Shown here one piece after another: positions 42,988 through 52,547 of a stretch of DNA of 62,033 bases. The position numbers and the translations under genes were made by a program. Below the pieces are notes generated by a model. It was not told where the DNA came from. It was given only the letters and a program-made list of their open reading frames with translations, and did not search any database. The stretch is from Aeromonas sp. RU39B. GTDB lineage: Bacteria; Pseudomonadota; Gammaproteobacteria; Enterobacterales; Aeromonadaceae. Every line of letters begins with the position of its first letter. Position 1 is the stretch's first letter. The DNA lies in contig NZ_FTMJ01000019.1 in the NCBI RefSeq assembly GCF_900156095.1, positions 1-62,033 of the forward strand, written 5' to 3'.

Positions 42988-43014
42988 CGGCCCACGTCAT
43001 AAAGACGTGAGCCG
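42988..43014 (-). terminator. tRNA-Ile2 terminator
   Basis: On the minus strand an 11-bp stem CGGCTCACGTC / GACGTGGGCCG (one G-U pair) with a 5-base loop is followed by TTGTCGTTTC, 9 bases after the tRNA. Confidence 0.7.
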
Positions 43015-43023
43015 CAGGTAAGG

Positions 43024-43099
43024 TGGTGGCCCCTCCCAGGCTTGAACTGGGGACCAAGCGATTATGAGTCGCCTGCTCTGACCACTGAGCTAAGGGGCC
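43024..43099 (-). tRNA. ileX: tRNA-Ile2 (anticodon CAT, lysidine-modified)
   Basis: The cloverleaf has acceptor GGCCCCT / AGGGGCC, D-arm GCTCAGTGGTCAGAGC and an anticodon loop CTCATAA carrying CAT; CCA is encoded. The body, with AGGCGACTCATAATCGC, matches E. coli tRNA-Ile2 (ileX/ileY) rather than elongator tRNA-Met. The C34 should become lysidine through TilS, so it reads AUA. Confidence 0.9.
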
Positions 43100-43196
43100 G
43101 AAATGGCATTTTGTGGCGGCGATTATAGGGGAATCACCGGAGAGCGTCCATAGTCGGATCAATCACTTGTCGACGGATTGAGCAGTGAGCTTGGAA

Positions 43197-43221
43197 ATAA
43201 AAAAGGCTCCCGAAGGAGCCT
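43197..43221 (-). terminator. rpoD terminator
   Basis: On the minus strand an AGGCTCC / GGAGCCT stem with tetraloop TTCG is followed by a T run, 18 bases after the rpoD stop codon. Confidence 0.92.
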
Positions 43222-43238
43222 CAATGAGTCTTGGCGAG

Positions 43239-45101
43239 TTATTCGTCCAAGAAGCTGCGCAGCACTTCCGAGCGGCTCGGGTGACGCAGTTTACGCAGGG
43301 CCTTGGCCTCGATCTGACGAATACGTTCACGGGTCACATCGAACTGCTTGCCCACTTCCTCGAGGGTGTGGTCAGTGTTCATGTCGATACCGAAACGCAT
43401 GCGCAGTACCTTGGCTTCACGAGCAGTCAGACCGGCCAGCACTTCGCGGGTAGCGTTGCGCAAGCTTTCGCTGGTAGCCGCATCGGCCGGCAGGGAGAGG
43501 GTGGTATCCTCGATAAAGTCGCCAAGATGGGAGTCTTCATCATCACCGATGGGGGTTTCCATCGAGATAGGCTCCTTGGCGATCTTCAGCACCTTGCGGA
43601 TCTTGTCTTCCGGCATGCCCATACGCATGGCCAGCTCTTCCGGGCTCGGTTCACGGCCCATCTCCTGAAGCATTTGACGGGAGATGCGGTTGAGCTTGTT
43701 GATGGTCTCAATCATGTGTACCGGGATACGGATGGTACGGGCCTGGTCCGCAATGGAGCGGGTAATGGCCTGACGGATCCACCAGGTTGCATAGGTCGAG
43801 AACTTGTAGCCACGACGGTATTCGAACTTGTCTACCGCTTTCATCAGACCGATGTTGCCTTCCTGGATCAGATCCAGGAACTGCAGACCACGGTTGGTGT
43901 ACTTCTTGGCGATCGAGATAACCAGACGCAAGTTGGCCTCAACCATCTCTTTCTTGGCACGGCGAGCCTTGGCTTCACCGATGCTCATGCGACGGTTGAT
44001 ATCCTTGATCTGGGCGATGGAGAGACCGGTCTCCTCTTCGATCTGCTGCAGCTTGGTAATCGCACGCAGCACCTCTTCTTCGACGCCTTGCAGCGAGGTC
44101 GACCAAGCCTTGCCAGCCTGCTTCTGGTACTCAAACCAGGCAGTTTCGCACTCGTTGTTGGTGAATGCGGTGACAAAGGTCTTCTTCGGCATCTTGGCCT
44201 GTTCAACACACAGCTTGAGGATGATGCGCTCTTGCACACGCACGCGCTCCATCATGTCACGCATGTTGTTGACCAAGCGGTCGAACTGCTTGGGCATCAG
44301 GCGGAATTGGCGGAATACATCAGCCAGCTTGGCGATTTCGGCCTGGGTTTCGGGGTGAGCACGACCCTTGCTGCGAATCGATTGGCGGGTGACTTCGTAT
44401 TGATCACGAAGTTCGCCAAATTTTTCGCGGGCGACTTCCGGATCCGGACCACCATCACCATCGTCGTCGCTGTTGTCGTTGCCTTCCTCGTCTTCGTCCT
44501 CGTCTTCGTCATCAGAGCTGTCTTCATCAGCCAAGTCATCTTCACCGAGCTCGGAGCCGATGTGAGTGGCGGAAGGGCCCATATCATCGGCTTCGTCAGG
44601 GTTAACGAAACCGGAGATGATGTCAGAGAGGCGAAGCTGTTCGGCTTCAAACTTGTCGTACTGTTCGAGCAGGTAGGTGATCGCTTCCGGGTATTCGGCC
44701 ACGGAGCTCTGAACCTGGTTGATACCATCTTCGATTCGCTTGGCGATGTCGATTTCGCCTTCACGAGTCAGCAGTTCAACGGTGCCCATTTCACGCATAT
44801 ACATGCGCACGGGATCGGTGGTGCGGCCAATCTCGGATTCAACAGATGCCAGAGCCTGGGCGGCGGCTTCGGCAGCATCCTCGTCGGCAGTGGCGTCAGA
44901 CATGATCAGGTCGTCGGCATCGGGGGCGTTTTCCACCACCTGGATACCCATATCGTTGATCATCTGGATGATGTCTTCGATTTGATCGGAGTCGACAATA
45001 TCCTGCGGGAGGTGATCGTTCACCTCGGCATAGGTCAGGTAGCCCTGTTCTTTACCTTTGGCAACGAGGAGTTTAAGCTGAGACTGCGGGGTTTGCTCCA
45101 T
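43239..45101 (-). CDS. rpoD: RNA polymerase primary sigma factor (sigma-70)
   Basis: The 620-residue protein is RpoD. Region 1.1 is at the N-terminus ([19 protein letters not shown]), an acidic non-conserved insert lies at about 180-215 ([10 protein letters not shown]), region 2 holds [10 protein letters not shown] for -10 recognition, and region 4 ([20 protein letters not shown]) binds -35. Start MEQTPQSQ matches E. coli MEQNPQSQ; the ATG at 45110 would add MSS. It is the last gene of the rpsU-yqeY-dnaG-rpoD operon. A heat-shock-type promoter in the dnaG-rpoD gap can drive it separately. Confidence 0.98.
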   Translation of the reverse strand: MEQTPQSQLKLLVAKGKEQGYLTYAEVNDHLPQDIVDSDQIEDIIQMINDMGIQVVENAPDADDLIMSDATADEDAAEAAAQALASVESEIGRTTDPVRMYMREMGTVELLTREGEIDIAKRIEDGINQVQSSVAEYPEAITYLLEQYDKFEAEQLRLSDIISGFVNPDEADDMGPSATHIGSELGEDDLADEDSSDDEDEDEDEEGNDNSDDDGDGGPDPEVAREKFGELRDQYEVTRQSIRSKGRAHPETQAEIAKLADVFRQFRLMPKQFDRLVNNMRDMMERVRVQERIILKLCVEQAKMPKKTFVTAFTNNECETAWFEYQKQAGKAWSTSLQGVEEEVLRAITKLQQIEEETGLSIAQIKDINRRMSIGEAKARRAKKEMVEANLRLVISIAKKYTNRGLQFLDLIQEGNIGLMKAVDKFEYRRGYKFSTYATWWIRQAITRSIADQARTIRIPVHMIETINKLNRISRQMLQEMGREPSPEELAMRMGMPEDKIRKVLKIAKEPISMETPIGDDEDSHLGDFIEDTTLSLPADAATSESLRNATREVLAGLTAREAKVLRMRFGIDMNTDHTLEEVGKQFDVTRERIRQIEAKALRKLRHPSRSEVLRSFLDE

Positions 45102-45180
45102 AGAACTCATCCGGTTGGTGTTGCTAGGTTGCGCGATTCAATGCGCTGATGCGCAAATAGCCAATTCTAATAGAAAACCG

Positions 45181-45199
45181 CCAGACATGCCATGTCTGG
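45181..45199. other. Hairpin in the dnaG-rpoD gap
   Basis: CCAGACATG and its complement form a 19-base near-perfect palindrome, followed on the minus strand by CGGTTTTCTATT. In RNA this would be an 8-bp stem with a 3-base loop. It could be a weak terminator, a processing site or a stability element in the 5' untranslated region of rpoD. Confidence 0.5.
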
Positions 45200-45304
45200 T
45201 TGCGGCGTTACTGAGAGAAACCCCTGCCCAGTGGTATGAGTGGGCCAGGTGGTCAGTGATCATATTGCTTCTTTTCATCCCGCTGATTCGGGCAACAGCT
45301 CTGG

Positions 45305-45332
45305 TATAGGGGCTGGACCGGCAAATTTCAAG
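45305..45332 (-). promoter_or_regulatory. Sigma-32-type promoter of rpoD
   Basis: On the minus strand CTTGAAA (45326-45332) is followed after 13 bases by CCCCTATA (45305-45312). This is close to the sigma-32 consensus (CTTGAAA, CCCCATNT). E. coli rpoD also has a heat-shock promoter, though placed inside dnaG. Confidence 0.8.
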
Positions 45333-45340
45333 CCCCGTTG

Positions 45341-47116
45341 TCATTTCTTTTTTTCTTGTGAAACTTCCTTGAGCAGTAACAGCAGCTCGCGGGTTTCATC
45401 CTGCGTCAGCCCTTCCTGGCTTACTTTGGCTTGCAGATCGTCCACTCTCTGCTTGAGAAACTGGTTGATAAACCCGACAAAGGTATCTTCCAGCTCTTGC
45501 TGCACGGCATCCTGCTCAATGTCCATCCCTTCATAGAGATCATGCATCGCCAGTTGCGACAAGATCTCTCCCTCTTTGCTACCACGCCAGTGCTCCAGCA
45601 GGATGGCGGTGGTGACTGAGGGGTGGCTGACGATCTGCTCGTGCAACTTAAGCAGAAACGTCATGCCGGCCAAACGCAGCTCTGCCAGCTCAGGCATGAT
45701 GGGCAGTTCGGCGGCCAGCACCGGATATTGCACCATCAAGGCCAGTGCCCGGCGCAGCGGCGTCAGTTTGCCGCGCTGCGGACGCGCTTGGTCGGTTTTC
45801 GGTTGGCTGTGGCGAGCAAACAGCTCGTCGATACGCTGCTTGTTCTCACCCCAGCGCATCATGCGTGACAGGCGGGTAATCAACCCCTCGCGGGTAAATC
45901 CTTCCGGTACCCGGCGAATAAGCTCAGCAGCTTTGTTGGCCACCTCATAACGTCCTGCTTCCCCTTCTAGGGCGGCATCGCGCTCGAGACGCTCGAACAT
46001 AAACTCGGCAAAGGGCTGCGCTTGCTCGAGCAGCGCCTCAAATTCGGCCTTGCCAATCTGGCGCACCAGCGAGTCCGGATCTTCCCCGTCCGGCAGGAAC
46101 ACGAACTTGAGTTCTCGCCCATCCTGCAGATGGGGCAAGGCGTTATCCAGTGCCCGCCAGGCGGCCTCGCGTCCGGCATTATCGCCGTCGTAGCAGCAGA
46201 CTACCTCGGCCGTCGTGCGAAACAGGGTGTGGATATGGTCACTGGTGGTGGCAGTACCGAGCGCAGCGACAGCGTAATCGATGTCGTACTGAGCCAGTGC
46301 CACCACGTCCATATAGCCTTCTACCACCAGCACTCGGCGCGGGTCCTTGTGGGCCTGGCGCACTTCATAAAGGCCGTAAAGCTCACGCCCCTTGTGGAAG
46401 ATCGGGGTTTCTGGAGAGTTGAGATACTTGGGCGTCCCTTCACCCAACACCCGGCCACCAAAGCCGATGACCCGGCCGCGCTTGTCGCGGATCGGGAACA
46501 TGATGCGATCCCGGAAACGGTCATAACTGCCCGGACCATTGTCCCGGGTGATCAGCATGCCGCCGGTGATCAGCTGTTGTTCTTGCTCACGACCGGCACC
46601 GAAGCGGCGGCGAACCTGATCCCACTCGTTGGGGGCATAGCCGATAGCAAACTTCTTGACCACATCCCCGGTCAGGCCGCGTCCCTTGAGGTATTCCACC
46701 GCCTGGGGCGCCGACTTGAGATTCGATTCGTAGAAGCGGGCAATCTGTACCATCAGTTCGAACAGATCTTTACTGACAGCGGGCTGGGAGGAACCCCCCG
46801 TACCGCCGCCGCTCTGCTCGCGTGGGACCGTCATGCCATGCAGGTTGGCCAGCTCTTCGATGGCGTCCGGAAATTCCAGACCATCGTAGGCCATGACAAA
46901 CCCGATGGCGTTACCGTGAGCGCCGCAACCAAAGCAGTGATAAAACTGCTTTTCCGGGCTGACGGAGAAAGAGGGGCTCTTCTCGTTATGAAACGGGCAG
47001 CAGGCCTGATAGTTTTTACCGGCTTTCTTGAGGCGCACCCGACTGTCGATCAGCTCGACAATATCGGTACGGGCCAAAAGGTCATCGATAAAGGATTGTG
47101 GAATCCTGCCTGCCAT
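45341..47116 (-). CDS. dnaG: DNA primase
   Basis: The 591-residue DnaG has an N-terminal CHC2 zinc-binding domain (C40, H43, C61, C64), a central TOPRIM catalytic region (VVEGYMDVVALAQ with the acidic pair CYDGDNAGREAAWR) and a C-terminal DnaB-binding helicase-interaction domain. It makes RNA primers for Okazaki fragments. AGGG lies just before the ATG. It is the third gene of the macromolecular synthesis operon, and an attenuating hairpin lies between it and yqeY. Confidence 0.98.
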   Translation of the reverse strand: MAGRIPQSFIDDLLARTDIVELIDSRVRLKKAGKNYQACCPFHNEKSPSFSVSPEKQFYHCFGCGAHGNAIGFVMAYDGLEFPDAIEELANLHGMTVPREQSGGGTGGSSQPAVSKDLFELMVQIARFYESNLKSAPQAVEYLKGRGLTGDVVKKFAIGYAPNEWDQVRRRFGAGREQEQQLITGGMLITRDNGPGSYDRFRDRIMFPIRDKRGRVIGFGGRVLGEGTPKYLNSPETPIFHKGRELYGLYEVRQAHKDPRRVLVVEGYMDVVALAQYDIDYAVAALGTATTSDHIHTLFRTTAEVVCCYDGDNAGREAAWRALDNALPHLQDGRELKFVFLPDGEDPDSLVRQIGKAEFEALLEQAQPFAEFMFERLERDAALEGEAGRYEVANKAAELIRRVPEGFTREGLITRLSRMMRWGENKQRIDELFARHSQPKTDQARPQRGKLTPLRRALALMVQYPVLAAELPIMPELAELRLAGMTFLLKLHEQIVSHPSVTTAILLEHWRGSKEGEILSQLAMHDLYEGMDIEQDAVQQELEDTFVGFINQFLKQRVDDLQAKVSQEGLTQDETRELLLLLKEVSQEKKK

Positions 47117-47136
47117 GGTTGCCCTGTTTCAAGAGA

Positions 47137-47171
47137 ATAAAAAAGCCGCGCATTCCGGAGAAGCACGGCTT
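47137..47171 (-). terminator. Internal terminator/attenuator between yqeY and dnaG
   Basis: On the minus strand an AAGCCG-rich stem with one mismatch and an 11-base loop is followed by TTTTTTATT. E. coli has a terminator between rpsU and dnaG that lowers primase level; this hairpin occupies the equivalent place. Confidence 0.75.
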
Positions 47172-47197
47172 CTTTTGTCACTAATACGAAAACTGCC

Positions 47198-47641
47198 TTA
47201 TGCCAGACGGGTTTTCACCTGTGCGCTAACAGCGCCAACGTCGGCACGTCCCTGGATCTTCGGCTTCAGGACGCCCATCACCTTGCCCATGTCCGCCATG
47301 GCGGCGGCACCGGTTTCGGCAATGGCTTGCTCGATCAGGGCGGCGATCTCCTCGGCACTCAGTTGTTGCGGCAGGAATTCCTGCAGCACACTGATCTCGG
47401 CGGCTTCCGCATCGGCGAGATCCTGGCGGCCAGCGGCCTCAAACTGGGAGATGGAATCACGACGCTGTTTGACCATCTTGGTCACCACAGCCAGGATTTC
47501 CTCGTCACCCAATTCAGTGCGGGTATCGACTTCGCGCTGCTTGATTTCGGCCATCAACAGACGAATGGTGCCAAGACGGGCCTTAGCTCTGGCCAGCATG
47601 GCAGCCTTCTGTTGATCCTTGAGCAGATCCTTCAGAGACAC
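47198..47641 (-). CDS. yqeY: GatB/YqeY domain protein
   Basis: The 147-residue, mostly helical protein matches YqeY, related to the tail domain of GatB of the tRNA-dependent amidotransferase. It has LGTIRLLMAEIKQREVDTR, ISVLQEFLPQQLSAEEI and the C-terminal GKVMGVLKPKIQGRADVGAVS. The function is unclear; its presence between rpsU and dnaG is common in non-enteric proteobacteria. It follows rpsU by 15 bases, so the two are co-transcribed. Confidence 0.94.
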   Translation of the reverse strand: MSLKDLLKDQQKAAMLARAKARLGTIRLLMAEIKQREVDTRTELGDEEILAVVTKMVKQRRDSISQFEAAGRQDLADAEAAEISVLQEFLPQQLSAEEIAALIEQAIAETGAAAMADMGKVMGVLKPKIQGRADVGAVSAQVKTRLA

Positions 47642-47656
47642 GGCAGTGTTCCCGGA

Positions 47657-47929
<273 letters not shown>

Positions 47930-47944
47930 TTAAAATGGTGCGAA

Positions 47945-47974
47945 ATTATACTCAGCTTCGGGAATGAAAGTAAA
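47945..47974 (-). promoter_or_regulatory. rpsU operon promoter
   Basis: On the minus strand a perfect -10 TATAAT (47945-47950) lies 18 bases after TTTACT (47969-47974), a 4/6 match to the -35 consensus. It is about 75 bases before the rpsU start. Confidence 0.75.
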
Positions 47975-48053
47975 CCCGGCAGAGATCGCTGGTCTAAAAA
48001 ACCCGCGAAGGGTACCATACCCGCCACATTTTAGCAGTGAAAAATTCAAAGCA

Positions 48054-49067
48054 ATGCGTGTATTGGGTATCGAGACGTCCTGTGACGAAACCGGGATCGC
48101 GATCTTCGACGATCAACATGGGATCCTCTCCCACCAACTCTATAGCCAGGTCAAGCTCCATGCGGATTACGGCGGTGTTGTGCCGGAGCTGGCGAGTCGT
48201 GACCATGTGCGCAAGACGATCCCCTTGATCCAGGCCGCATTGAAAGAAGCCGGCCTTGGCAAAGATGACATCGACGGCATCGCCTACACCGCCGGTCCCG
48301 GTCTGGTTGGCGCCCTGCTGGTCGGTGCCACCATTGGTCGCTCCCTGGCCATGGCCTGGGGCAAGCCGGCTGTGGCTGTGCATCATATGGAAGGCCACTT
48401 GCTGGCTCCCATGCTCGAAGAGCAAGCGCCCGAATTTCCCTTTGTTGCCCTGCTGGTCTCGGGGGGTCACTCCATGCTGGTCCGCGTCGATGGTATCGGC
48501 CGCTATCAGGTGCTTGGCGAGTCCATTGACGATGCTGCCGGTGAAGCGTTCGACAAAACGGCCAAGCTGATGGGGCTCGATTATCCGGGTGGTCCGCTGC
48601 TGTCACGGCTGGCCGAGAAGGGCACTCCGGGTCGGTTTGTGTTTCCGCGACCGATGACTGACCGGCCCGGGCTCGACATGAGCTTCTCCGGCCTTAAAAC
48701 CTTCGCGGCCAATACCATTGCGGCCGAGGGGAGTGACGAGCAGACCCGTGCCGATATCGCCCACGCGTTTCAGGCTGCGGTGGTGGATACGCTGGCCATC
48801 AAGTGCCGCCGGGCTTTGAAAGAGACCGGCCTCAAGCGTCTGGTGGTGGCGGGCGGAGTGAGTGCCAACCGCTATCTGCGTGCCCAGCTGGCCGAGATGA
48901 TGCAGGATCTCGGTGGCGAGGTGTTTTATCCGCGCACCGAATATTGCACCGACAACGGCGCCATGATCGCTTATGCCGGTATGCAGCGCCTTAAGGCAGG
49001 CGTGTTCGAATCGCTTGAAGTTAAAGCCGTGCCACGTTGGCCGCTCGATACGCTGGATCCGGTGTGA
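48054..49067 (+). CDS. tsaD: tRNA N6-threonylcarbamoyladenosine transferase TsaD
   Basis: The 337-residue TsaD has [16 protein letters not shown] at the start and the iron-binding H111 and H115 in HHMEGH, at the same residue numbers as I recall for E. coli. Also present are VSGGHSML and C-terminal [12 protein letters not shown]. With TsaB, TsaC and TsaE it makes t6A37 in tRNAs that read ANN codons. It is divergent from rpsU, the usual arrangement in gammaproteobacteria. The start at 48054 is fixed by the family N-terminus; the frame upstream is in the promoter region. Confidence 0.97.
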   Translation: MRVLGIETSCDETGIAIFDDQHGILSHQLYSQVKLHADYGGVVPELASRDHVRKTIPLIQAALKEAGLGKDDIDGIAYTAGPGLVGALLVGATIGRSLAMAWGKPAVAVHHMEGHLLAPMLEEQAPEFPFVALLVSGGHSMLVRVDGIGRYQVLGESIDDAAGEAFDKTAKLMGLDYPGGPLLSRLAEKGTPGRFVFPRPMTDRPGLDMSFSGLKTFAANTIAAEGSDEQTRADIAHAFQAAVVDTLAIKCRRALKETGLKRLVVAGGVSANRYLRAQLAEMMQDLGGEVFYPRTEYCTDNGAMIAYAGMQRLKAGVFESLEVKAVPRWPLDTLDPV

Positions 49068-49090
49068 TCCGGACGATCCTCCTCAAGTAA

Positions 49091-49113
49091 AGAGCCGCCC
49101 TCGGGCGGCTCTT
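49091..49113. terminator. Terminator between tsaD and putA
   Basis: A 9-bp AGAGCCGCC / GGCGGCTCT stem with loop CTCG lies 23 bases after tsaD and 19 bases from the convergent putA stop. T runs are short. Confidence 0.75.
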
Positions 49114-49131
49114 GTCATTTATGGCATATCG

Positions 49132-52100
49132 TCAGGCATCGCCCATCGCCAGCAGGCTGGCGTTGCCGCCGACCGCCGTGGTGTTGATGGTGCGGGTCTT
49201 TTCGGTCACGAAGCGGTGCAGATAGTGCGGGCCGCCCGCCTTGGGGCCGGTGCCGGAGAGGCCTTGACCACCAAACGGTTGCACGCCGACGACGGCACCA
49301 ATCTGATTGCGGTTAATGTAGACGTTACCGGCCTGGATCCGGCTGGCCAGTGCTTCGGCGTGAGATTCATTACGGCTGTGAATGCCGAGGGTCAGCCCAT
49401 AGCCGGTGCCGTTGATCTCGTTGATGACCTGCTCCACATCGCGGGCGGCGTAGCGCACTACATGCAGGATCGGGCCAAATTGTTCGCGCTCCAGCTCGGT
49501 GATGGAGCGGATCTCCAGCGCCGTCGGTTGTACGAAGTGTCCCTCCAGCGTCGCCCTGGGCATGGGCGCTTGGGCAATCAGGCGGCATTTGGGCATCATC
49601 CGCGCCAAGTGCAGCTCCAAGCCATTTTTGGCATCGGCATCAATCACCGGCCCAACATCGGTGGCGTGCTCGGCCGGATTGCCGACGACCAACTCCTGCA
49701 TCGCACCGGTGAGGATCTCCAGTACCCGATCGGCGATCTCCTCTTGCAAATAGAGAACGCGCAGGGCCGAGCAGCGTTGGCCGGCACTCTGGAAGGCGGC
49801 ACTGACTACGTCACGCACCACCTGCTCGGGCAGCGCGGTGGAATCCACAATCATGGCGTTCTGACCGCCGGTTTCGGCAATCAGCGGCAGGATCGCGCCA
49901 TCCCGGTTGGCCAGGGTTTGGTTGATGAGCTTGGCGGTCTCGGTGGAGCCGGTGAAGCAGACGCCACCGATACGGCGATCGGCGGTCAGAGGCGCCCCGA
50001 CGCTGGCACCATCACCCGGCAGCAGATGCAGTACATCGCCTGGAATGCCGGCCTGATGTGCCAACGTCACCGCCAGGTGGGCAATCAACCCGGTCTGCTC
50101 GGCCGGTTTGGCGATCACGCTATTACCGGTGGCAAGGGCCGCCGCCACTTGGCCCAGGAAGATAGCGAGCGGGAAGTTCCACGGACTGATACAGACAAAT
50201 ACGCCGCGCCCTTGCAAGAACAGCTCATTTTGCTCACCGGTATAGCCGGGCAACAAGGTCGCCTTGTTCATCATGTTGCGGGCTTGCAGCGCGTAGTAGC
50301 GGCAGAAATCCACGGCCTCGCGCACTTCGTCGATACCATCTTGCAGCAGCTTGCCGGCTTCGCGGGTACACAGCGAGATGAACTGCTCGCGGTTGGCTTC
50401 CAGCAGGTCGGCCAGTTTGTCCAGTGCGGCGGCGCGCTGATGTACCGGGGTGTCACGCCAGCGCGGGAAGGCGCTGTGAGCGGACGCCAGCGCCAGCTCC
50501 ACGGCATGGCTGTCGGCCCAGTGGATCTTGCCAACGCTGTGGCTCATGTCCTGTGGGCTCAAAACATGACGCGCTTCGCCGGATGTCAGCGTCTGGCCGT
50601 TCACGATAGGGCCGCCTTGCCACTGCTGGTTTTCCAACTCTTTTAACCTGGCAAAGAAGGGGCGCTGGATGGAGGCAATATTCATGTTCACGCCGCTGGA
50701 ATTTTTGCGGTCGCTAAACAGGTTTACCGGCTGTGGAATCCGGTCGTTGGCCAGACTCGGGGTGCGTTTGAGGGTGCGCAGAGGGTGCTCGGCCAGATGG
50801 TCAACCGGTGTGTCAGGGTCGACCAGCTTGTGCACAAAGGAGGTGTTGGCGCCGTTTTCGAGCAACCGGCGTACCAGATAGGGCAGTAGATCCTTGTGGG
50901 CTCCGACCGGTGCATAGATGCGGCAGGCCAAGCCCGGATTTTCCTTCAAAACCGTGTGATAGAGCTCATCGCCCATGCCGTGCAGGCGCTGAAACTCGAT
51001 GGCGCGATGGCCGGCCATGTCGAGAATGGTGACCACGGTATGGGCATTGTGGGTGGCAAACTGGGGCGAAATGGCGCCCAGAGTGGCGTCACTCAACAGG
51101 TAGCGGGCACAGGCGAGGTAGGAGACATCAGTTCCTGCCTTGCGGGTAAACAGCGGATAGCCGGGCAGGCCAGCCTGCTGGGCATATTTGAGCTCGCTGT
51201 CCCAATACGCGCCCTTGACCAGCCGCACCGGAATCAGATCACCTTGCTCGCGCGCCAGCGCGGTCAGCCAGCACAATACCGGCAGTGCCCGCTTGGAGTA
51301 AGCCTGCACCACCATCCCCAGCTTGCCCCAGCCGCGATTAGCCTCGCTGCGATAGAGGAGTTCAAACAGATCGAGCGACAACTCGAGACGATCCATCTCT
51401 TCGGCATCAATGCTGATGGCCACATCCCGTTCACGGGCCAACTGCAGCAGGCCGATCAGACGATCCGCCATCTCGCCGAGCACTCGCTCGCGGTGAGCCA
51501 CGTCATAGCGCGGATGAAGGGCCGAGAGTTTGATGGAGATGGACGGCGCCGGGCCACCATCATTGATCCGCTCACTGCCAACCGCTTCGATGGCGTTGCG
51601 ATAATCGGTCAGGTATTTGTCGGCATCCTGCAGGGTCAGCGCCGACTCTCCCAGCATGTCGTAAGTGTGAGTAAAGCCTTGTTCGCGTTGCTTGCGGCTC
51701 GCCTTGAGCGCCTCTTTCATGTCGCGGCCGAGGACAAACTGTTTGCCCATGATTTTCATGGCGGCATACATAGCCGAGCGCACCACGGGCTCACCCAGCT
51801 TGCTGACCATGCGCCCGAGCAGGTTAGCCGGATTACCGTCGAGTTTGTGGTCGAGCTTGATGATCTTACCCGTCAGCATCAGACCCCAGGTCGAAGCATT
51901 GACCAGGGTCGAGTCACTTTTGCGAAAGTGGGATGCCCAGTTGGCACCGGAGAGCTTGTCGCGGATCAGGGCATCGGCCGTCTCGGCATCGGGAATGCGC
52001 AGCAAGGCTTCGGCCAGGCACATCAGAATAATACCCTCCTGGGTATCCAGGCTGTACTCCTGCAAGAAAGCATCAATGCCATCACCGGCGCCGTTCTCTT

Positions 52101-52296
52101 CGCGCACCTTGCCAACTAAAGCCCGCGCCCGTGCCGTGATGCGTTCGAGTGATGCGCCATCGTTTGGCAGCATGGCTGATAGCTCGGCAAGGTAAGCATT
52201 TTCATCCACCACATAGTTTTGTGTGATGGCTTCCCGCAGTGCGGCGAGATCGGTGGGTCGGTAATCGGGGGCGAGAACCTGGGTTGCTTTAAACAT
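49132..52296 (-). CDS. putA: Bifunctional proline dehydrogenase / glutamate-semialdehyde dehydrogenase PutA
   Basis: The 1054-residue protein oxidises proline to glutamate in two steps. The FAD-binding proline dehydrogenase barrel spans about 180-470 (SIKLSALHPRYD, RLVKGAYWDSELKYAQ, THNAHTV). The NAD-dependent aldehyde dehydrogenase spans about 560-1040 (CISPWNFPLAIF, Glu in AETGGQN and catalytic Cys in SAGQRCSALR). The N-terminal ribbon-helix-helix DNA-binding domain of E. coli PutA is absent, so this form cannot repress its own gene. The start at 52296 (MFKATQVLAP) has AGGAAGA upstream. Two GTATAC-centred palindromes in the promoter region suggest an outside regulator. No putP is next to it. 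Confidence 0.96.
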   Translation of the reverse strand: MFKATQVLAPDYRPTDLAALREAITQNYVVDENAYLAELSAMLPNDGASLERITARARALVGKVREENGAGDGIDAFLQEYSLDTQEGIILMCLAEALLRIPDAETADALIRDKLSGANWASHFRKSDSTLVNASTWGLMLTGKIIKLDHKLDGNPANLLGRMVSKLGEPVVRSAMYAAMKIMGKQFVLGRDMKEALKASRKQREQGFTHTYDMLGESALTLQDADKYLTDYRNAIEAVGSERINDGGPAPSISIKLSALHPRYDVAHRERVLGEMADRLIGLLQLARERDVAISIDAEEMDRLELSLDLFELLYRSEANRGWGKLGMVVQAYSKRALPVLCWLTALAREQGDLIPVRLVKGAYWDSELKYAQQAGLPGYPLFTRKAGTDVSYLACARYLLSDATLGAISPQFATHNAHTVVTILDMAGHRAIEFQRLHGMGDELYHTVLKENPGLACRIYAPVGAHKDLLPYLVRRLLENGANTSFVHKLVDPDTPVDHLAEHPLRTLKRTPSLANDRIPQPVNLFSDRKNSSGVNMNIASIQRPFFARLKELENQQWQGGPIVNGQTLTSGEARHVLSPQDMSHSVGKIHWADSHAVELALASAHSAFPRWRDTPVHQRAAALDKLADLLEANREQFISLCTREAGKLLQDGIDEVREAVDFCRYYALQARNMMNKATLLPGYTGEQNELFLQGRGVFVCISPWNFPLAIFLGQVAAALATGNSVIAKPAEQTGLIAHLAVTLAHQAGIPGDVLHLLPGDGASVGAPLTADRRIGGVCFTGSTETAKLINQTLANRDGAILPLIAETGGQNAMIVDSTALPEQVVRDVVSAAFQSAGQRCSALRVLYLQEEIADRVLEILTGAMQELVVGNPAEHATDVGPVIDADAKNGLELHLARMMPKCRLIAQAPMPRATLEGHFVQPTALEIRSITELEREQFGPILHVVRYAARDVEQVINEINGTGYGLTLGIHSRNESHAEALASRIQAGNVYINRNQIGAVVGVQPFGGQGLSGTGPKAGGPHYLHRFVTEKTRTINTTAVGGNASLLAMGDA

Positions 52297-52352
52297 AGAG
52301 GGGTCTTCCTGTACACCCGTGGATGGGATGGCGCATGGCCTGAGTGACAGTA

Positions 52353-52363
52353 ATGTATACAAT
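52353..52363. promoter_or_regulatory. Candidate operator 1 before putA
   Basis: ATGTATACAAT, a near-palindrome around GTATAC, lies 57 bases before the putA start. It resembles the downstream partner at 52465 and the general pattern of GntR/FadR-type operators. Confidence 0.45.
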
Positions 52364-52464
52364 CTCTCTATGATGTATGAAATGGAAATGTTTTTATCTG
52401 GTTAAAAATCGCGAATCAGGTCCCAATTGCGGCGCTCTTTGGGGCTTTATGGGTCTTAGATAAT

Positions 52465-52484
52465 AAAAATCGTATACGATTTTT
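52465..52484. promoter_or_regulatory. Candidate operator 2 before putA
   Basis: A perfect 20-base palindrome has core ATCGTATACGAT with A5/T5 flanks. It lies between putA and the ygiM-like gene, 169 bases before the putA start. Its core shares GTATAC with the site at 52353. Confidence 0.6.
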
Positions 52485-52504
52485 GTCGAGCAGGCGCCAA
52501 AGCA

Positions 52505-52528
52505 GAGAGGGCGCCTGGGCGCCCTCTC
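52505..52528. terminator. Hairpin after the ygiM-like gene
   Basis: GAGAGGGCGCC / GGCGCCCTCTC forms an 11-bp arm pair with a 2-base centre, 19 bases after the ygiM-like stop codon on the minus strand. No clear T run follows, so intrinsic termination is uncertain. Confidence 0.5.
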
Positions 52529-52547
52529 ATCAATCACTCTCGTGCAA

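Noticed and set aside
43024..43099. Elongator tRNA-Met for the CAT anticodon gene
   Set aside because: The acceptor and anticodon stems match tRNA-Ile2 (ileX) and not tRNA-Met, so the C34 is expected to be lysidine.
45115..45309. Plus-strand 64-codon frame in the dnaG-rpoD gap
   Set aside because: It overlaps the rpoD promoter and hairpin, begins inside the rpoD leader, and has no coding signs.
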